Assembly: GCA_030447505.1 (NCBI GenBank)
Contig: JAUJOT010000006.1
Span: 207,620-271,619, forward strand
Direction of reading: 5' to 3'
DNA from: Solirubrobacteraceae bacterium
Lineage (GTDB): Bacteria; Actinomycetota; Thermoleophilia; Solirubrobacterales; Solirubrobacteraceae
DNA: 64,000 bases
The notes under the pieces were generated by a model that worked only from the letters and a program-made list of their open reading frames with translations, had not been told where the DNA came from and did no database searches. Positions 46,461 to 57,112 of the stretch are shown here, piece by piece (position 1 is the first letter of the stretch; each line of letters begins with the position of its first letter). A program made the translations under genes and the position numbers.

Positions 46461-47660
46461 CCCCGTCGGCTGCGGCTGTCGACGCTCGCCGCGCCAGCTC
46501 GTCAGGTACTCGCGCTGCGCGACCGTCAGCTCGTCGATCCGCACGCCGAGCGATGCGAGCTTCAGCCGTGCGACCTCGCGATCGATCCGCGGCGGGACCG
46601 GCAGCACGCGCCGCTGCAGCGACGCCCCGTCGCGCGCGAGGTGCTCGACGCACAGCGCCTGGTTTGCGAACGACATGTCCATCACCGCCGCCGGATGGCC
46701 CTCCGCCGCGGCGAGGTTCACGACGCGGCCCTGCGCGAGCAGGTTCAGCCGCCGCGGGCCGAGCTCGAACTGCTCCACCAACGGCAGCACCTGGCGACGC
46801 GCGTCCGCCAGCCCGGCCAGCTGCTCGACTGCGATCTCGACGTCGAAGTGGCCCGCGTTCGCCAGCATCGCGCCGTCCTTCATGCGCTCGAAGTGCTCGC
46901 GCGCGAGGACGTCGCGTCCGCCCGTCACCGTGATGAAGACATCGCCGCGCGGCGCGGCGTCCAATGCCGGCATGACCTCGCAGCCGTCCATCCGCGCCTC
47001 CAGCGCGCGCATCGGATCGACCTCGCAGACGATCACCGACGCACCGGCGCCCTTGGCGCGCAACGCGACGCCCTTGCCGGTCCAGCCGTAGCCGATCACG
47101 ACGACGGTCCGCCCGGCGAGCAGCATGTTCGTCGCGCGCAGGATGCCGTCGAGCGTCGACTGTCCCGTGCCGTAGCGGTCGTTGAAGGTGCGCTCGGCGA
47201 GCGACTCGTTGACGGCGAGCACCGGGCAGCGCAGCAGCGCGTCGTGCTCCAGCGCGCGCAGCCGCACGAGCCCGGTCGTCGTCTCCTCCGTCCCGCCCAG
47301 CAGCGACGCACTCCACGACGCGTCGCCCGCGTGCAGGACTGACAACAGGTCGGCCCCGTCGTCGAGCGTCACGTGCGGCGCCCGCGCCGCCAGCGCGACG
47401 ACGTGCGCCGCGTACGAATCGGCCTCCTCGCCGCGCACGGCGTGCACGCCGACGCCGAAGCGCTCCACCAGCGCGGCCGCGACGTCGTCCTGCGTCGTCA
47501 GCGGGTTGGACGCGCACAGCTCGGCCTGCGCGCCGCCGGCGATCAGGGTGCGAAGAAGGTTCGCCGTCTCCGACGTGACGTGCAGGCACGCGGCGACGCG
47601 CACCCCGTCCAGCGGCCGCTCGCGCTCGAAGCGCTCGCGGATCGAGCGCAGGACCGGCAT
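46458..47660 (-). CDS. Adenosylhomocysteinase paralogue with altered active site
   Basis: 400 residues, of the archaeal/Thermus branch of the family (no 40-residue insertion, no C-terminal KxxxY). The NAD site is GYGWTGKGVALRAKGAGA; GGTEETTTG and ANAGHFDVEI are as expected. But the catalytic segment, usually N-D-x-x-T-K-x-x-F-D-N, reads NESLAERTFND: the Lys of the TK pair is Glu and the Asp of FDN is Asn. It follows the canonical ahcY gene after about 64 bases and probably shares its transcript. Codons upstream of the ATG at 47660 encode DLSLAEAGQVRIAWADGQ, the conserved N-terminus, but without a normal start codon (AUC at 47720 is in frame). Confidence 0.85.
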   Translation of the reverse strand: MPVLRSIRERFERERPLDGVRVAACLHVTSETANLLRTLIAGGAQAELCASNPLTTQDDVAAALVERFGVGVHAVRGEEADSYAAHVVALAARAPHVTLDDGADLLSVLHAGDASWSASLLGGTEETTTGLVRLRALEHDALLRCPVLAVNESLAERTFNDRYGTGQSTLDGILRATNMLLAGRTVVVIGYGWTGKGVALRAKGAGASVIVCEVDPMRALEARMDGCEVMPALDAAPRGDVFITVTGGRDVLAREHFERMKDGAMLANAGHFDVEIAVEQLAGLADARRQVLPLVEQFELGPRRLNLLAQGRVVNLAAAEGHPAAVMDMSFANQALCVEHLARDGASLQRRVLPVPPRIDREVARLKLASLGVRIDELTVAQREYLTSWRGERRQPQPTG

Positions 47661-47724
47661 CTGCCCGTCCGCCCACGCGATGCGGACCTGCCCGGCCTCG
47701 GCGAGGGACAGGTCCGCGATCGTG

Positions 47725-49188
<1,464 letters not shown>

Positions 49189-49207
49189 GCGGTCTGGATC
49201 TCCTCGG

Positions 49208-49588
49208 TCAGGCGCGCGATGTCGCCGGTGTGGCTGCGGCGGCCAGGGCCAGCAGCTTCGTATGCTTGTCCTGCTCCCAGCGCAGCCATTCGGCCGGCGG
49301 AACGTCTTCGGGACGCCTGGGCTCGGCTTCGAACCACGCGTCCACGGCCTCCGCGAGCTGCTCGTCGCGGCGCAGCCGCATCGCGAAGCCGATCTCGGCG
49401 AGGCCGATCCCAAAACGGCTCGCGAGCTCGCGCAGCGTTCGCAGGCGCTGGAGCTCGCCAGGGCCGTAGAGCCGGTAGCCCGACTGCGAGCGTTGCGGCT
49501 CGATCAGCCCGGCGCGCTCGATGTAGCGCAGCATGCGCGGCGACCACTCCGTCGTCTGCGCAGCCTCCTGGATCGTCAGGGCGTCCAT
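49208..49588 (-). CDS. MerR family transcriptional regulator
   Basis: 126 residues. The winged-helix N-terminus [42 protein letters not shown] is typical MerR, followed by a dimerisation helix ([20 protein letters not shown]) and a short C-terminal effector region without obvious metal Cys. It lies directly upstream of ahcY. The start at 49588 follows a TAAGGT box by 8 bases and lies next to a 30-bp inverted repeat (49594-49623) likely to be its own operator. A role in controlling the methyl-cycle genes is inferred only from position. Confidence 0.9.
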   Translation of the reverse strand: MDALTIQEAAQTTEWSPRMLRYIERAGLIEPQRSQSGYRLYGPGELQRLRTLRELASRFGIGLAEIGFAMRLRRDEQLAEAVDAWFEAEPRRPEDVPPAEWLRWEQDKHTKLLALAAAATPATSRA

Positions 49589-49593
49589 CAGGG

Positions 49594-49623
49594 ACAACCT
49601 TACCACGAGTGTGTCAAGGTTGT
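49594..49623. promoter_or_regulatory. 30-bp inverted repeat, likely MerR operator/promoter
   Basis: ACAACCTT, 14 bases, AAGGTTGT, a perfect 8-bp inverted repeat. On the minus strand it contains TTGACA and the TAAGGT -10 box, 5 bases from the MerR-gene ATG, the usual MerR geometry in which the regulator binds across the promoter. Confidence 0.65.
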
Positions 49624-49658
49624 GGACGGAAGCTGCCCGCGGGCGGCGCGCCGAGACC

Positions 49659-50738
49659 TCAGCCTGCGCCCGCGAGCCGCTGCTTGAGTGTCTCGAGGAC
49701 GTCGACCGGCGTCGGATCGGTGCCGCGCAGCACCGCGACGTAGAGCGACACGAGATCGCCGAGCAGGACGAGCGAGAGCACGCGCTCGACGGCCGTGTCG
49801 CCGCGCGACTGCGCGACGTACGTCCCCGTCGCCTGCTCCCCGATCAGCTCGCGCGTCAGGGCGATGCGCTCCTTGATCCGCGGGTGCGTGTCGCTGTCGT
49901 CGAGGAAGATCGCGGCGAAGCGGCCGAGCGCGGGCGCGTCGGTCCAGCCGACGACCTCGTTGTGGCACAGCTCCGGCAGCTCGTGCGTGAACGCCGGGAC
50001 CTTCGAGTTCTCGTTGAACTGCGTCTTCCAGCGGTAGGCGATCGGCGACGTCAGCCCGGCGCCGGCGATCACCGGAACGCTGTCGTGGAGCGCACGCGCG
50101 AGCATCTTCGCCTCCGAGTCCTCGGCACCCTCGGCGCCCCACTCCAGGACGAGCTGCTCGAGGCGGTCGGCGGCGACGTCGATCTCCGACCCCATCCGCG
50201 GTCCGGCCCCGCACAGCCACGCGACCTCGAGCGCGGCGACGGTCATGTAGGCGACGGCGGCGCGCGGCTGAAAGCCACCGGCGACCGGGATGACCGGCAC
50301 GCCGTCGGCGCGCGCGAGCTCGGCGAGCTTGCCGCCGCTCGTCACGGCCACGCGCTTGGCGCCCAGCGCGCCCGCCGCCTCGTAGCAGGCGAGGGTCTCC
50401 TCGGTGTTGCCCGAGTAGGAGGCGCAGAGCACGGTCGTATCGGGCGTCGACCACGCGGGCAGGCCGTACGCGCGCGAGGCGAGGACCGGGCGCGACGCAT
50501 GGTCGCCGAGCATCACACGCGCCAGAGCGCCGCCGACCGCGGAGCCGCCCATCCCGGCGACGACGAGTCCGCCGGGCGAGTCCCAGGGCTGAAGGCTCGC
50601 CGACTCCGCCTTCCACAGCGCGTCGCGCAGGTGCTCGGGCAGGCCGACGATGTCACCGAGCATGTCTGACCTGTCGACCGCGGCGATCGTCTCCGGGTCC
50701 AGGCGCATATCGGTCGTTTCAGAAGGCGAGACCGCCAT
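49659..50738 (-). CDS. Bifunctional phosphoglucose/phosphomannose isomerase
   Basis: 359 residues, SIS-fold isomerase of the archaeal/actinobacterial PGI/PMI type that interconverts fructose-6-P with glucose-6-P and mannose-6-P. The sugar-phosphate loops are VVAGMGGSAVGGA and ASYSGNTEET; the catalytic region NENSKVPAFTHELPELCHNEVVG holds the family Glu and His. GGAGGT lies 5 bases before the ATG at 50738, which overlaps the upstream nucleotidyltransferase gene by 20 bases. It links hexose phosphates to the neighbouring nucleotide-sugar genes. Confidence 0.92.
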   Translation of the reverse strand: MAVSPSETTDMRLDPETIAAVDRSDMLGDIVGLPEHLRDALWKAESASLQPWDSPGGLVVAGMGGSAVGGALARVMLGDHASRPVLASRAYGLPAWSTPDTTVLCASYSGNTEETLACYEAAGALGAKRVAVTSGGKLAELARADGVPVIPVAGGFQPRAAVAYMTVAALEVAWLCGAGPRMGSEIDVAADRLEQLVLEWGAEGAEDSEAKMLARALHDSVPVIAGAGLTSPIAYRWKTQFNENSKVPAFTHELPELCHNEVVGWTDAPALGRFAAIFLDDSDTHPRIKERIALTRELIGEQATGTYVAQSRGDTAVERVLSLVLLGDLVSLYVAVLRGTDPTPVDVLETLKQRLAGAG

Positions 50739-51825
50739 CGGGTACCTCCATGCCGGGGAACAGGCGCGCACCGCGCGCGACGACGTTGTCAGAGCCGATC
50801 ACGACACCCTCGCCGAGCATCGCGCCGCCGATCACCTGGCTGCGGTCGCCGATGCACGCGCCGGGGCCGACGATGCAGTCGCGCAGCACGCAGCTCTCGC
50901 CGATCCGCGCACCGTGCAGGACGACGGCGCGCTCGACGATCGAGCTCTCGCCGACGATGACGTCCTCGCCGACGACGGCGAGGCTGCCGACGTGCGCGCC
51001 GTCGGCGATCCGCGAGCGGGCGCCGACGATCGCCGGCGGGACCGCTCGGCCCGCAACCTCTGCCGACGGATCGACGTCGAGGTAGCCGTCACCGAGCTTG
51101 TCGGCGACGCCGGTTCGCAGCTTGCCCTCGAGGATGTCGAACGTCGCCTGCAGGTAGCGCTGCGGCGTCCCGACGTCGATCCAGTACGCGGCGTCGTCGA
51201 CGAAGCCGAACAGGCCCTGGTCGATCAGCGCCGGCCAGACCTCGCGCTCGATCGAGACGTTCCTGTCGGGCGCGATGAGGTCGAGGACCGACCGCTCGAG
51301 AACGTACGCGCCGGCAGAGATGAGGCTCGAGTCGAGCACGCTGTCGGCCGGCGGCTTCTCGAGGAACTCCTCGACCGCGCCGTCCTCGCGCAGCTTGACG
51401 AGGCCGTAGCTCGACGGATCCAGGACCGGGACGAGCGCGAGCGTCGCGGCCGCGCCGGCCTTGTCGTGCTGCGCGATCTGGGCGCCGAGGTCGATGTCGG
51501 TCAGCACGTCGCCGTTGAGCATCAGAAAGCGGCCGTCGAGAAACTCCTCGGCGAACTTCAGCGCACCTGCCGTGCCGCGCGGGTCGGGCTCCTCGACGAA
51601 GCGCAGCCTGATTCCCAGCTGCGAGCCGTCGCCGAGCACCTCACGGACCTTCGTCGCCTTGAACCCGCAGGACATGATCACGTCGTCGATGCCATGGCCG
51701 CGCAGCCATTCGAGCATGTAGACCATCATCGGCCGGTCGACGAGCGACACGACGGGCTTGGGAAGCGTGGACGTGAGCGGCCGCAGGCGGGTGCCCTCTC
51801 CGCCCACGAGGATCACCGCCTGCAT
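50719..51825 (-). CDS. Sugar-phosphate nucleotidyltransferase
   Basis: 368 residues, start MQAVILVGGEGTRLRPLTST. The Rossmann-like pyrophosphorylase domain (GGEGTRLRPLTSTLPKPV, LMLNGDVLTDID) is followed by a left-handed beta-helix of hexapeptide repeats (IADGAHVGSLAVVGEDVIVG and following), as in mannose-1-P guanylyltransferases and related glucose-1-P enzymes. Nucleotide and sugar cannot be told. Overlaps the PGI/PMI gene by 20 bases and follows ugd on the same strand. An upstream Met at 51870 would overlap ugd. Confidence 0.9.
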   Translation of the reverse strand: MQAVILVGGEGTRLRPLTSTLPKPVVSLVDRPMMVYMLEWLRGHGIDDVIMSCGFKATKVREVLGDGSQLGIRLRFVEEPDPRGTAGALKFAEEFLDGRFLMLNGDVLTDIDLGAQIAQHDKAGAAATLALVPVLDPSSYGLVKLREDGAVEEFLEKPPADSVLDSSLISAGAYVLERSVLDLIAPDRNVSIEREVWPALIDQGLFGFVDDAAYWIDVGTPQRYLQATFDILEGKLRTGVADKLGDGYLDVDPSAEVAGRAVPPAIVGARSRIADGAHVGSLAVVGEDVIVGESSIVERAVVLHGARIGESCVLRDCIVGPGACIGDRSQVIGGAMLGEGVVIGSDNVVARGARLFPGMEVPDGGLAF

Positions 51826-51857
51826 GTGATCGCGATCGGCTGCTTGAGCAGGCTCAT

Positions 51858-53183
51858 CTAGCCCAAGCATGTCAGCGTTCCGCGTCCGATGCCCTCGTAG
51901 GTCAGTCCAGCGGCGGCGATCGTCGCGCGATCGAGCGCGTTGCGCCCGTCGAGCACGAGCTTGCCGGCCATCCGCGAGGCGACGTCGTTCCAGTCGAGAT
52001 CGACGAACTCGCGCCATTCGGTGACGAGTACGACGGCGTCCGCGCCGTCGATCGCATCCAGCGCGTCGGAGGCGAAGTGCACGCCGCGGATCAGCCGCCG
52101 CGCCTCCTCCTCGGCGATCGGGTCATAGACCCGGACCTTCGCCCCGTCGGCCTGCAGGCGGGCGCTGAGCACGAGCGAGGACGCCTCGCGCATGTCGTCG
52201 GTGTTCGGCTTGAAGGCGAGCCCCAGCAGGCAGATCGTGCGACCGACCAGCGAGCCGAGGTGCTTCTGCAGCTTCGAGATGACGCGCCGCTTCTGCAGCT
52301 CGTTGACCTCGATGACCGCGTTGAGGAGCTGAAAGTGGTAGCCGGAGTTGCCGGCGAGCTGCTTCAGGGCGCTGACATCCTTTGGGAAGCAACTTCCCCC
52401 AAAGCCGATTCCCGCCTGCAGGAACTTCTGTCCGATCCGGTCGTCGAGGCCCATCCCCCGCGCGACCTCGATGACGTCGGCTCCGGTCTCCTCGCAGACA
52501 TTGGCGATCTCGTTGATGAACGAGATCTTCGTGGCGAGAAACGCGTTGGACGCTAGCTTGACCATCTCGGCGGAGGCGATGTCCGTGCGCACGAGCGCGG
52601 CGTCGAGCGGCGCGTAGAGGTCGACCACGGCGTCGCCCGCCCAGCCGCCGTCGTCGCCGACGACGACGCGATCGGGGTTGAGGAAGTCCTCGACCGCGGT
52701 GCCCTCCTTGAGGAACTCGGGACACGACACATAGCCCAGGCCCTGCTTGCCCTGCTCGGCGAGAACGCGCTTGATCGACGCCCCGGTGCCGACCGGCACG
52801 GTCGACTTCATCACGAGCGCGTGGCGCTGTCTCTCGCTTCGAGTCGAAAGGGCGGGGACCGCGTCGACGACGGCGCGCACGGCCGTCAGGTCGGCGTCGC
52901 CGGAGTACGTCGGCGGGGTGCCGACGGCGACGAACAGCAGCCGGGCATGCGCGAGGGCATCGGAGATGTCCGTCGAGAAGTGCAGCCGCGCGCGGTTGGC
53001 GGCGACCATCTCGGCCAGCCCCGGCTCGTAGATCGGGATCTCGCCGGCCTCGAGGCGCGCGATCTTGTCGGCGTCGATGTCGACGCAGTGGACGTCGCTT
53101 CCGAGCTGCGCGAAGCCGGCGGCCGTGACGAGGCCGACGTAGCCCGTCCCGATGACGCCGATGGGGTGACGATCGTCGCTCAT
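51858..53183 (-). CDS. ugd: UDP-glucose 6-dehydrogenase
   Basis: 441 residues. Oxidises UDP-glucose to UDP-glucuronate with two NAD. GTGYVGLVTAAGFAQLG binds NAD; the catalytic Cys is in FGGSCFPKDVSALKQL (about residue 270); the C-terminal UDP-binding domain contains LAFKPNTDDMREA and LDGRNALD. The start MSDDRHPIGVIGTGYVG is chosen as the first Met of the fold. A TAACCT box about 10 bases upstream may be its promoter. It supplies a precursor for acidic glycans. Confidence 0.95.
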   Translation of the reverse strand: MSDDRHPIGVIGTGYVGLVTAAGFAQLGSDVHCVDIDADKIARLEAGEIPIYEPGLAEMVAANRARLHFSTDISDALAHARLLFVAVGTPPTYSGDADLTAVRAVVDAVPALSTRSERQRHALVMKSTVPVGTGASIKRVLAEQGKQGLGYVSCPEFLKEGTAVEDFLNPDRVVVGDDGGWAGDAVVDLYAPLDAALVRTDIASAEMVKLASNAFLATKISFINEIANVCEETGADVIEVARGMGLDDRIGQKFLQAGIGFGGSCFPKDVSALKQLAGNSGYHFQLLNAVIEVNELQKRRVISKLQKHLGSLVGRTICLLGLAFKPNTDDMREASSLVLSARLQADGAKVRVYDPIAEEEARRLIRGVHFASDALDAIDGADAVVLVTEWREFVDLDWNDVASRMAGKLVLDGRNALDRATIAAAGLTYEGIGRGTLTCLG

Positions 53184-53231
53184 CCGGCGGCGCAGGTTAG
53201 CGGCCGATGCCGACCGCGGCGGGCAGCAGGC

Positions 53232-54728
53232 TTACTGGCCGACCCTCTGCAGCGAACGGGCGATATCCATCATCTGCCTGTTGGTCAGCTTGTACGAGAG
53301 CGTGTTCGAGACCCAGTAGACCGCCTTCGGCGTCTCCCACGCGATCAGGCGGATGCGGCGGCCGTCGAAGTAGCGCCTGTAGGTGCGCTTGCGCATGCGC
53401 ACCTCGTCGGTCGGGTTGTCGAGGATCGGGGGCGCCTTCCACGTCATCCCCTGCACGCCGTAGTACTGGCCGTTCTCGCCCTGCGAGAGCACGATCCGGT
53501 AGGCACGGTACTTGTGCTTGGCGCGGTCGTAGATGTCGTACAGGCGCGGGCTGTCGCGGTGATATGAGCCGGCGCCGACGATCGCCTTGGGGAAGTACAC
53601 CGGCAGCGACTGCTGCTTGGTCGTGATCTCGAGGACGTGGTTCTCACCGGCCTCCTTGCGCGTGATGAGCCCCGGCGCCAGGCGCTTTCGCCCCTTGATG
53701 CGCTTGGGCTTGCGGCGCTTCTGCTGCTCGTCGGCGGCGGCGCGCGACCCGAGCGCCGCCCCGAGGCCGACGTCGATGAACTCGTCGACCGTCTTCTGCA
53801 GGTTCTCGGGCGAGATCTCGACGTACTCCGGCGACGTCTGCTGGCCGCGGAACTTCACCTCGTGGATCGGGTTCTTCGACGACTCGTAGGCGAGCTTGAT
53901 CAGCCGCAGGATCGCGCCGTCGTTGTCGCGCGCGATGTCGGTCTGGGTGTAGCGCCCGAAGATCTTCAGAAGCTCCTCGCGATCCCCAAAGACCTTTCCT
54001 AGCCCGACCTGGTCCTTCGCCTGGCGCAGGAACTCCTGCTGGCGGGCGGCGCGAACGAAGTCGTCGTCGTCGTGGCGGTAGCGCACGAAGTCCAGCGAGT
54101 CCTGGCCGCAGAGCTTCTGGTAGCCGGGCTTGAGGTCGATCGTGGCGTAGCCGCCGGGCCCGCCGCGATCGTTGAAGTAGCGCCGGTCGATGTCGACGTA
54201 GACGCAGCCGAGGCGGTTGACGGCGCGCTGGAAGCCGTTGAAGTTGACGTTGACGACGTGGCTGATCGGGATGTTGAGCAGCGACTTCACGGTCCTGACG
54301 GTGAGCTTCGGACCTCCCAGCGCATACGCGGTGTTGATCTTGTTGGTGCCGTAGCCCGGGATCTCGACCTTCAGATCGCGCGGGATCGACATGATCGCGG
54401 TCGCCTTGTTGTCGGGGTCCAGGCGCACGACGATGATCGTGTCCGAGCGAGCCGGCAGGCCCGCCTTCTTGTCGCCGTAGCGGCGGTCGGAGCCGAGCAC
54501 GAGGATCGTCTGCGGGCTGCCCGGCTCGACCTTGTCGAGCTCGTTGTCGATGCCGGGGATCGGCGTCGAATTGCGCTGGAACACCTCGATCGTCTCGTGC
54601 ACCTGCAGCAGTACGGCGGTGGCGACGGCCGTCGCCGTCAGCGCGATCACGAGGACCGCGCCGAGCGCGAACCGCTTCCACATGTCCCACGTCAGGCGCG
54701 GCGGGCCGTCGCCCTCGAAGACGCTCAT
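53232..54728 (-). CDS. LytR-CpsA-Psr (LCP) family phosphotransferase
   Basis: 498 residues. A signal-anchor helix (about 20-45) is followed by the LCP domain: LVLGSDRRYGD, ARSDTIIVVRLDPDN, SIPRDLKVEI and KINTAYALGG with the Arg/Asp pyrophosphate-binding set, then GCVYVDIDRRY and LDFVRYRHDDDDF. A further domain of about 130 residues (Tyr-rich, KYRAYRIVLSQGENGQYYGV) fills the C-terminus; it is longer than average. LCP enzymes attach glycopolymers from lipid carriers to peptidoglycan. It follows the ugd and nucleotidyltransferase genes on the same strand. Confidence 0.93.
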   Translation of the reverse strand: MSVFEGDGPPRLTWDMWKRFALGAVLVIALTATAVATAVLLQVHETIEVFQRNSTPIPGIDNELDKVEPGSPQTILVLGSDRRYGDKKAGLPARSDTIIVVRLDPDNKATAIMSIPRDLKVEIPGYGTNKINTAYALGGPKLTVRTVKSLLNIPISHVVNVNFNGFQRAVNRLGCVYVDIDRRYFNDRGGPGGYATIDLKPGYQKLCGQDSLDFVRYRHDDDDFVRAARQQEFLRQAKDQVGLGKVFGDREELLKIFGRYTQTDIARDNDGAILRLIKLAYESSKNPIHEVKFRGQQTSPEYVEISPENLQKTVDEFIDVGLGAALGSRAAADEQQKRRKPKRIKGRKRLAPGLITRKEAGENHVLEITTKQQSLPVYFPKAIVGAGSYHRDSPRLYDIYDRAKHKYRAYRIVLSQGENGQYYGVQGMTWKAPPILDNPTDEVRMRKRTYRRYFDGRRIRLIAWETPKAVYWVSNTLSYKLTNRQMMDIARSLQRVGQ

Positions 54729-54783
54729 CGTGAGGACCGGCCTTCGGATCTCCCGTCGACGACGGTGCAGCGACGACCGATCG

Positions 54784-55923
54784 TCATGGCTTCAGCGCTC
54801 CATCGACCGCGCGCAGCGGCGGGCGCCCTGTGCCGTCGTCGCGCGCGAGCCAGTCGGGCAGGCCGTTGACGAAGTCGCGCAGCGCCCGCCGGTAGAGCGC
54901 CAGCGACTGGACCGAGACCCATTCGTCAGGCCCGTGGTGACCACCGCCAGTCGGGCCGAACTCGACAGCCGGCACGCCCGCCTGCAGAAAGGAGATCGCG
55001 TCGGAGGCCCCGTCGCGACCGATCGACAGCGCCTCGTCGTCGAGCGACTTGGAGACCGCCTCGCGCAGCGCGCGCACGTACGGGTTGGAGCGCGAGACGC
55101 GCGCGGGCGCGCGCTGGAAGCTCTTGATGATCCGCACGCCGTCGTCGAGCGCGCGGATCTCGGCGAGGATCTCAGCCGGGTCCTGCTTGGGAAGAAAGCG
55201 GATGTCGACGTCCATCGTGCAGCGGTCGGGCACCTTGTTGAAGGCGTCGCCGCCGAAGATCCGAGCGATGTTGATCGACGGGCGGTCGAAGAGGTCGGAG
55301 GACTCGCGGCTGAAGCGCAGGGTCTCGATGCGACGGAACATGTCGTATGCCTTGAGGATCGCGTTGTCGCCGAGCCAGGGAGTCGATCCGTGCGCGGCGG
55401 TCCCGCTGACTTCGACGCGAACCGCCAGAACCCCCTTCGCCTGGACGCCGATGTGCAGATCCGTCGGCTCGCCCGTGATCGCGAAGTCCCCCCGCAGGCC
55501 CTCCTGCACGAGCGCGTCGGTGCAGCGGCTCTCGAGGTCGTCGGACTCCTCGTCGGGCACGCAGATGAAGCGCACGCGGACCTTGTCGTTCTGCGCGATG
55601 TCGTGCAGCGCGCACATCATCGCGGCAAGCGCGCCCTTCATGTCGTAGGCGCCGCGGCCGATCAGCCGGTCGCCCTCGACGCGCGCATCGAACTGTCCCT
55701 CGTGCGCCGGCACCACGTCGACGTGGCCGTGCAGGATCACGCAGGGGCCGTCGGCCGGACCGACGTCGGCGAGCACCACCGGCAGACCGCCGAACTCGCG
55801 CCCCGTCACGGGGACGTCGCGGGCTTCGAGCCAACCCTTCACGAAGCCGACCGCAGCGCGCAGGCCGTCGCTGGTGGACGTGTCGTAGGTGATCAGCCTC
55901 TCGGCCAGGACCCGTTCGTCCAT
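54784..55923 (-). CDS. M20 family metallopeptidase (ArgE/DapE-like)
   Basis: 379 residues, di-zinc hydrolase. Metal motifs are HGHVDVVP (about 67-74), GAYDMKG with Asp, CVPDEESDD with catalytic Glu and metal Glu, FAITGEPTDL and, near the C-terminus, GPTGGGHHGPDE (metal His). The dimerisation domain lies in the middle (about 170-290). N-acyl amino acid or dipeptide deacylase activity is the family norm; the exact substrate is not known. It is divergent from the saccharopine-dehydrogenase-like gene, with 54 bases between starts. Confidence 0.9.
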   Translation of the reverse strand: MDERVLAERLITYDTSTSDGLRAAVGFVKGWLEARDVPVTGREFGGLPVVLADVGPADGPCVILHGHVDVVPAHEGQFDARVEGDRLIGRGAYDMKGALAAMMCALHDIAQNDKVRVRFICVPDEESDDLESRCTDALVQEGLRGDFAITGEPTDLHIGVQAKGVLAVRVEVSGTAAHGSTPWLGDNAILKAYDMFRRIETLRFSRESSDLFDRPSINIARIFGGDAFNKVPDRCTMDVDIRFLPKQDPAEILAEIRALDDGVRIIKSFQRAPARVSRSNPYVRALREAVSKSLDDEALSIGRDGASDAISFLQAGVPAVEFGPTGGGHHGPDEWVSVQSLALYRRALRDFVNGLPDWLARDDGTGRPPLRAVDGALKP

Positions 55924-55964
55924 CGCTGGACTGCAGGGTACCCATGCGGCCGTCGTGGGGGATG

Positions 55965-55970
55965 TAGCGT
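55965..55970 (+). promoter_or_regulatory. -10 box (TAGCGT) for a leaderless start at 55978
   Basis: TAGCGT, then 7 bases, then ATG at 55978. Confidence 0.5.
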
Positions 55971-55977
55971 CAGCGCC

Positions 55978-57084
55978 ATGGCGGCGCGCATCGTCCTGTT
56001 CGGCGCGACGGGATACAGCGGACGACTCGCCGCGCGGGCGCTGGTTGCGCGCGGCGCCGCGCCGGTTCTGGCCGCGCGCTCGCGCGAGCGCGTCGAAGCG
56101 CTCGCCGCGCAGCTCGGCGGCCTCGAATCGGCGGTCGCCGACGTCGCGCAGCCGCAGACGATCCGCGCGCTGCTCGAACGTGGCGACGTGCTCGTCTCGA
56201 CCGTCGGTCCGTTCGGGCGCTGGGGCGAGGCCGCGCTGCACGCCGCGCTCGACGCCGGCGCGCACTACATCGACTCGACCGGCGAGCCGGCGTTCATCCG
56301 CGCCGTCTTCGAGCGCCACGGCGCAGCCGCCGCGGCGGCGAACGTCGGGCTGCTCACCGCCTTCGGCTACGACTACGTGCCGGGAAACCTCGCCGGCGCG
56401 CTGGCGCTGCGCGAGGCGGGCGAGCGGGCGGTCAGCATCGACATCGGCTACTTCGTCGGCGGCGGCGCGCAGGCGAGCGGCGGCACGCGCGCCTCGGCCG
56501 CCGGGATGCTCGCAGCGCCGGCCTACGCGTTCTGCGGCGGCCGGCTCGTGACCGAGCGGACGGCGCGCAGCGTGCGGTCCTTCGACGGCCGGCCCGCGCT
56601 GTCGATCGGCGCCACGGAGCAGTTCGCGCTGCCGCGCGTGCACCCCGGCCTGCGCGACGCCCGTGTCTGGCTGGGCTGGTTCGGTCCGGCGTCGCGCGCG
56701 CTGCAGGCGATCTCCGCGGCGACGTCGCTCGCGACGAAGCTGCCGGGGGTGCGCGCCGCGATCGAGGCAGCCGCCGGCAGGCTCGTGAAGGGCTCCAGCG
56801 GCGGGCCGGACGCCGAGACGCGCGCGCAGGCGAGCTCGTCGATCGTGGCCGTCGCCGCCGACGCCGGCGGTACGCCGATTGCGACGGTGCGCCTGGAGGG
56901 CGACAACCCGTACGACTTCACAGGCGCTGTGCTGGCGTGGGGCGCGACGGCGGTAGCCGCGGACAGGCTGCGTGGCGTCGGCGCGCTCGGCCCGGTCGAC
57001 GCGTTCGGCCTCGACGCACTCGAGGCCGGGGTCGCCGAGGCAGGCATCGTGCGAGACGAGGCCGCTCTTCCGCGGCTTGACTGA
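55978..57084 (+). CDS. Saccharopine-dehydrogenase-like reductase (trans-enoyl-reductase type)
   Basis: 368 residues. The N-terminus MAARIVLFGATGYSGRLAARALVARGA is a GxxGxxG Rossmann motif; VSTVGPFGRWGEAALHAAL and TGEPAFIRAVFERHG match the saccharopine-dehydrogenase-like family (such as mycobacterial Rv2449c/Rv2953 enoyl reductases). A membrane-associated Ala/Gly-rich stretch (FVGGGAQASGGTRASAAGML) follows. Substrate probably a lipid or polyketide chain, inferred from the family. Followed by the MMPL transporter gene. Confidence 0.88.
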   Translation: MAARIVLFGATGYSGRLAARALVARGAAPVLAARSRERVEALAAQLGGLESAVADVAQPQTIRALLERGDVLVSTVGPFGRWGEAALHAALDAGAHYIDSTGEPAFIRAVFERHGAAAAAANVGLLTAFGYDYVPGNLAGALALREAGERAVSIDIGYFVGGGAQASGGTRASAAGMLAAPAYAFCGGRLVTERTARSVRSFDGRPALSIGATEQFALPRVHPGLRDARVWLGWFGPASRALQAISAATSLATKLPGVRAAIEAAAGRLVKGSSGGPDAETRAQASSSIVAVAADAGGTPIATVRLEGDNPYDFTGAVLAWGATAVAADRLRGVGALGPVDAFGLDALEAGVAEAGIVRDEAALPRLD

Positions 57085-57097
57085 TCGGTGAGCGGTC

Positions 57098-57103
57098 TAC
57101 AGT
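57098..57103 (+). promoter_or_regulatory. -10 box (TACAGT) before the MMPL gene
   Basis: TACAGT, then 9 bases, then GTG at 57113. Slightly wider spacing than the other leaderless starts, so a 2-base leader is possible. Confidence 0.35.
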
Positions 57104-57112
57104 CCGTGCGAC

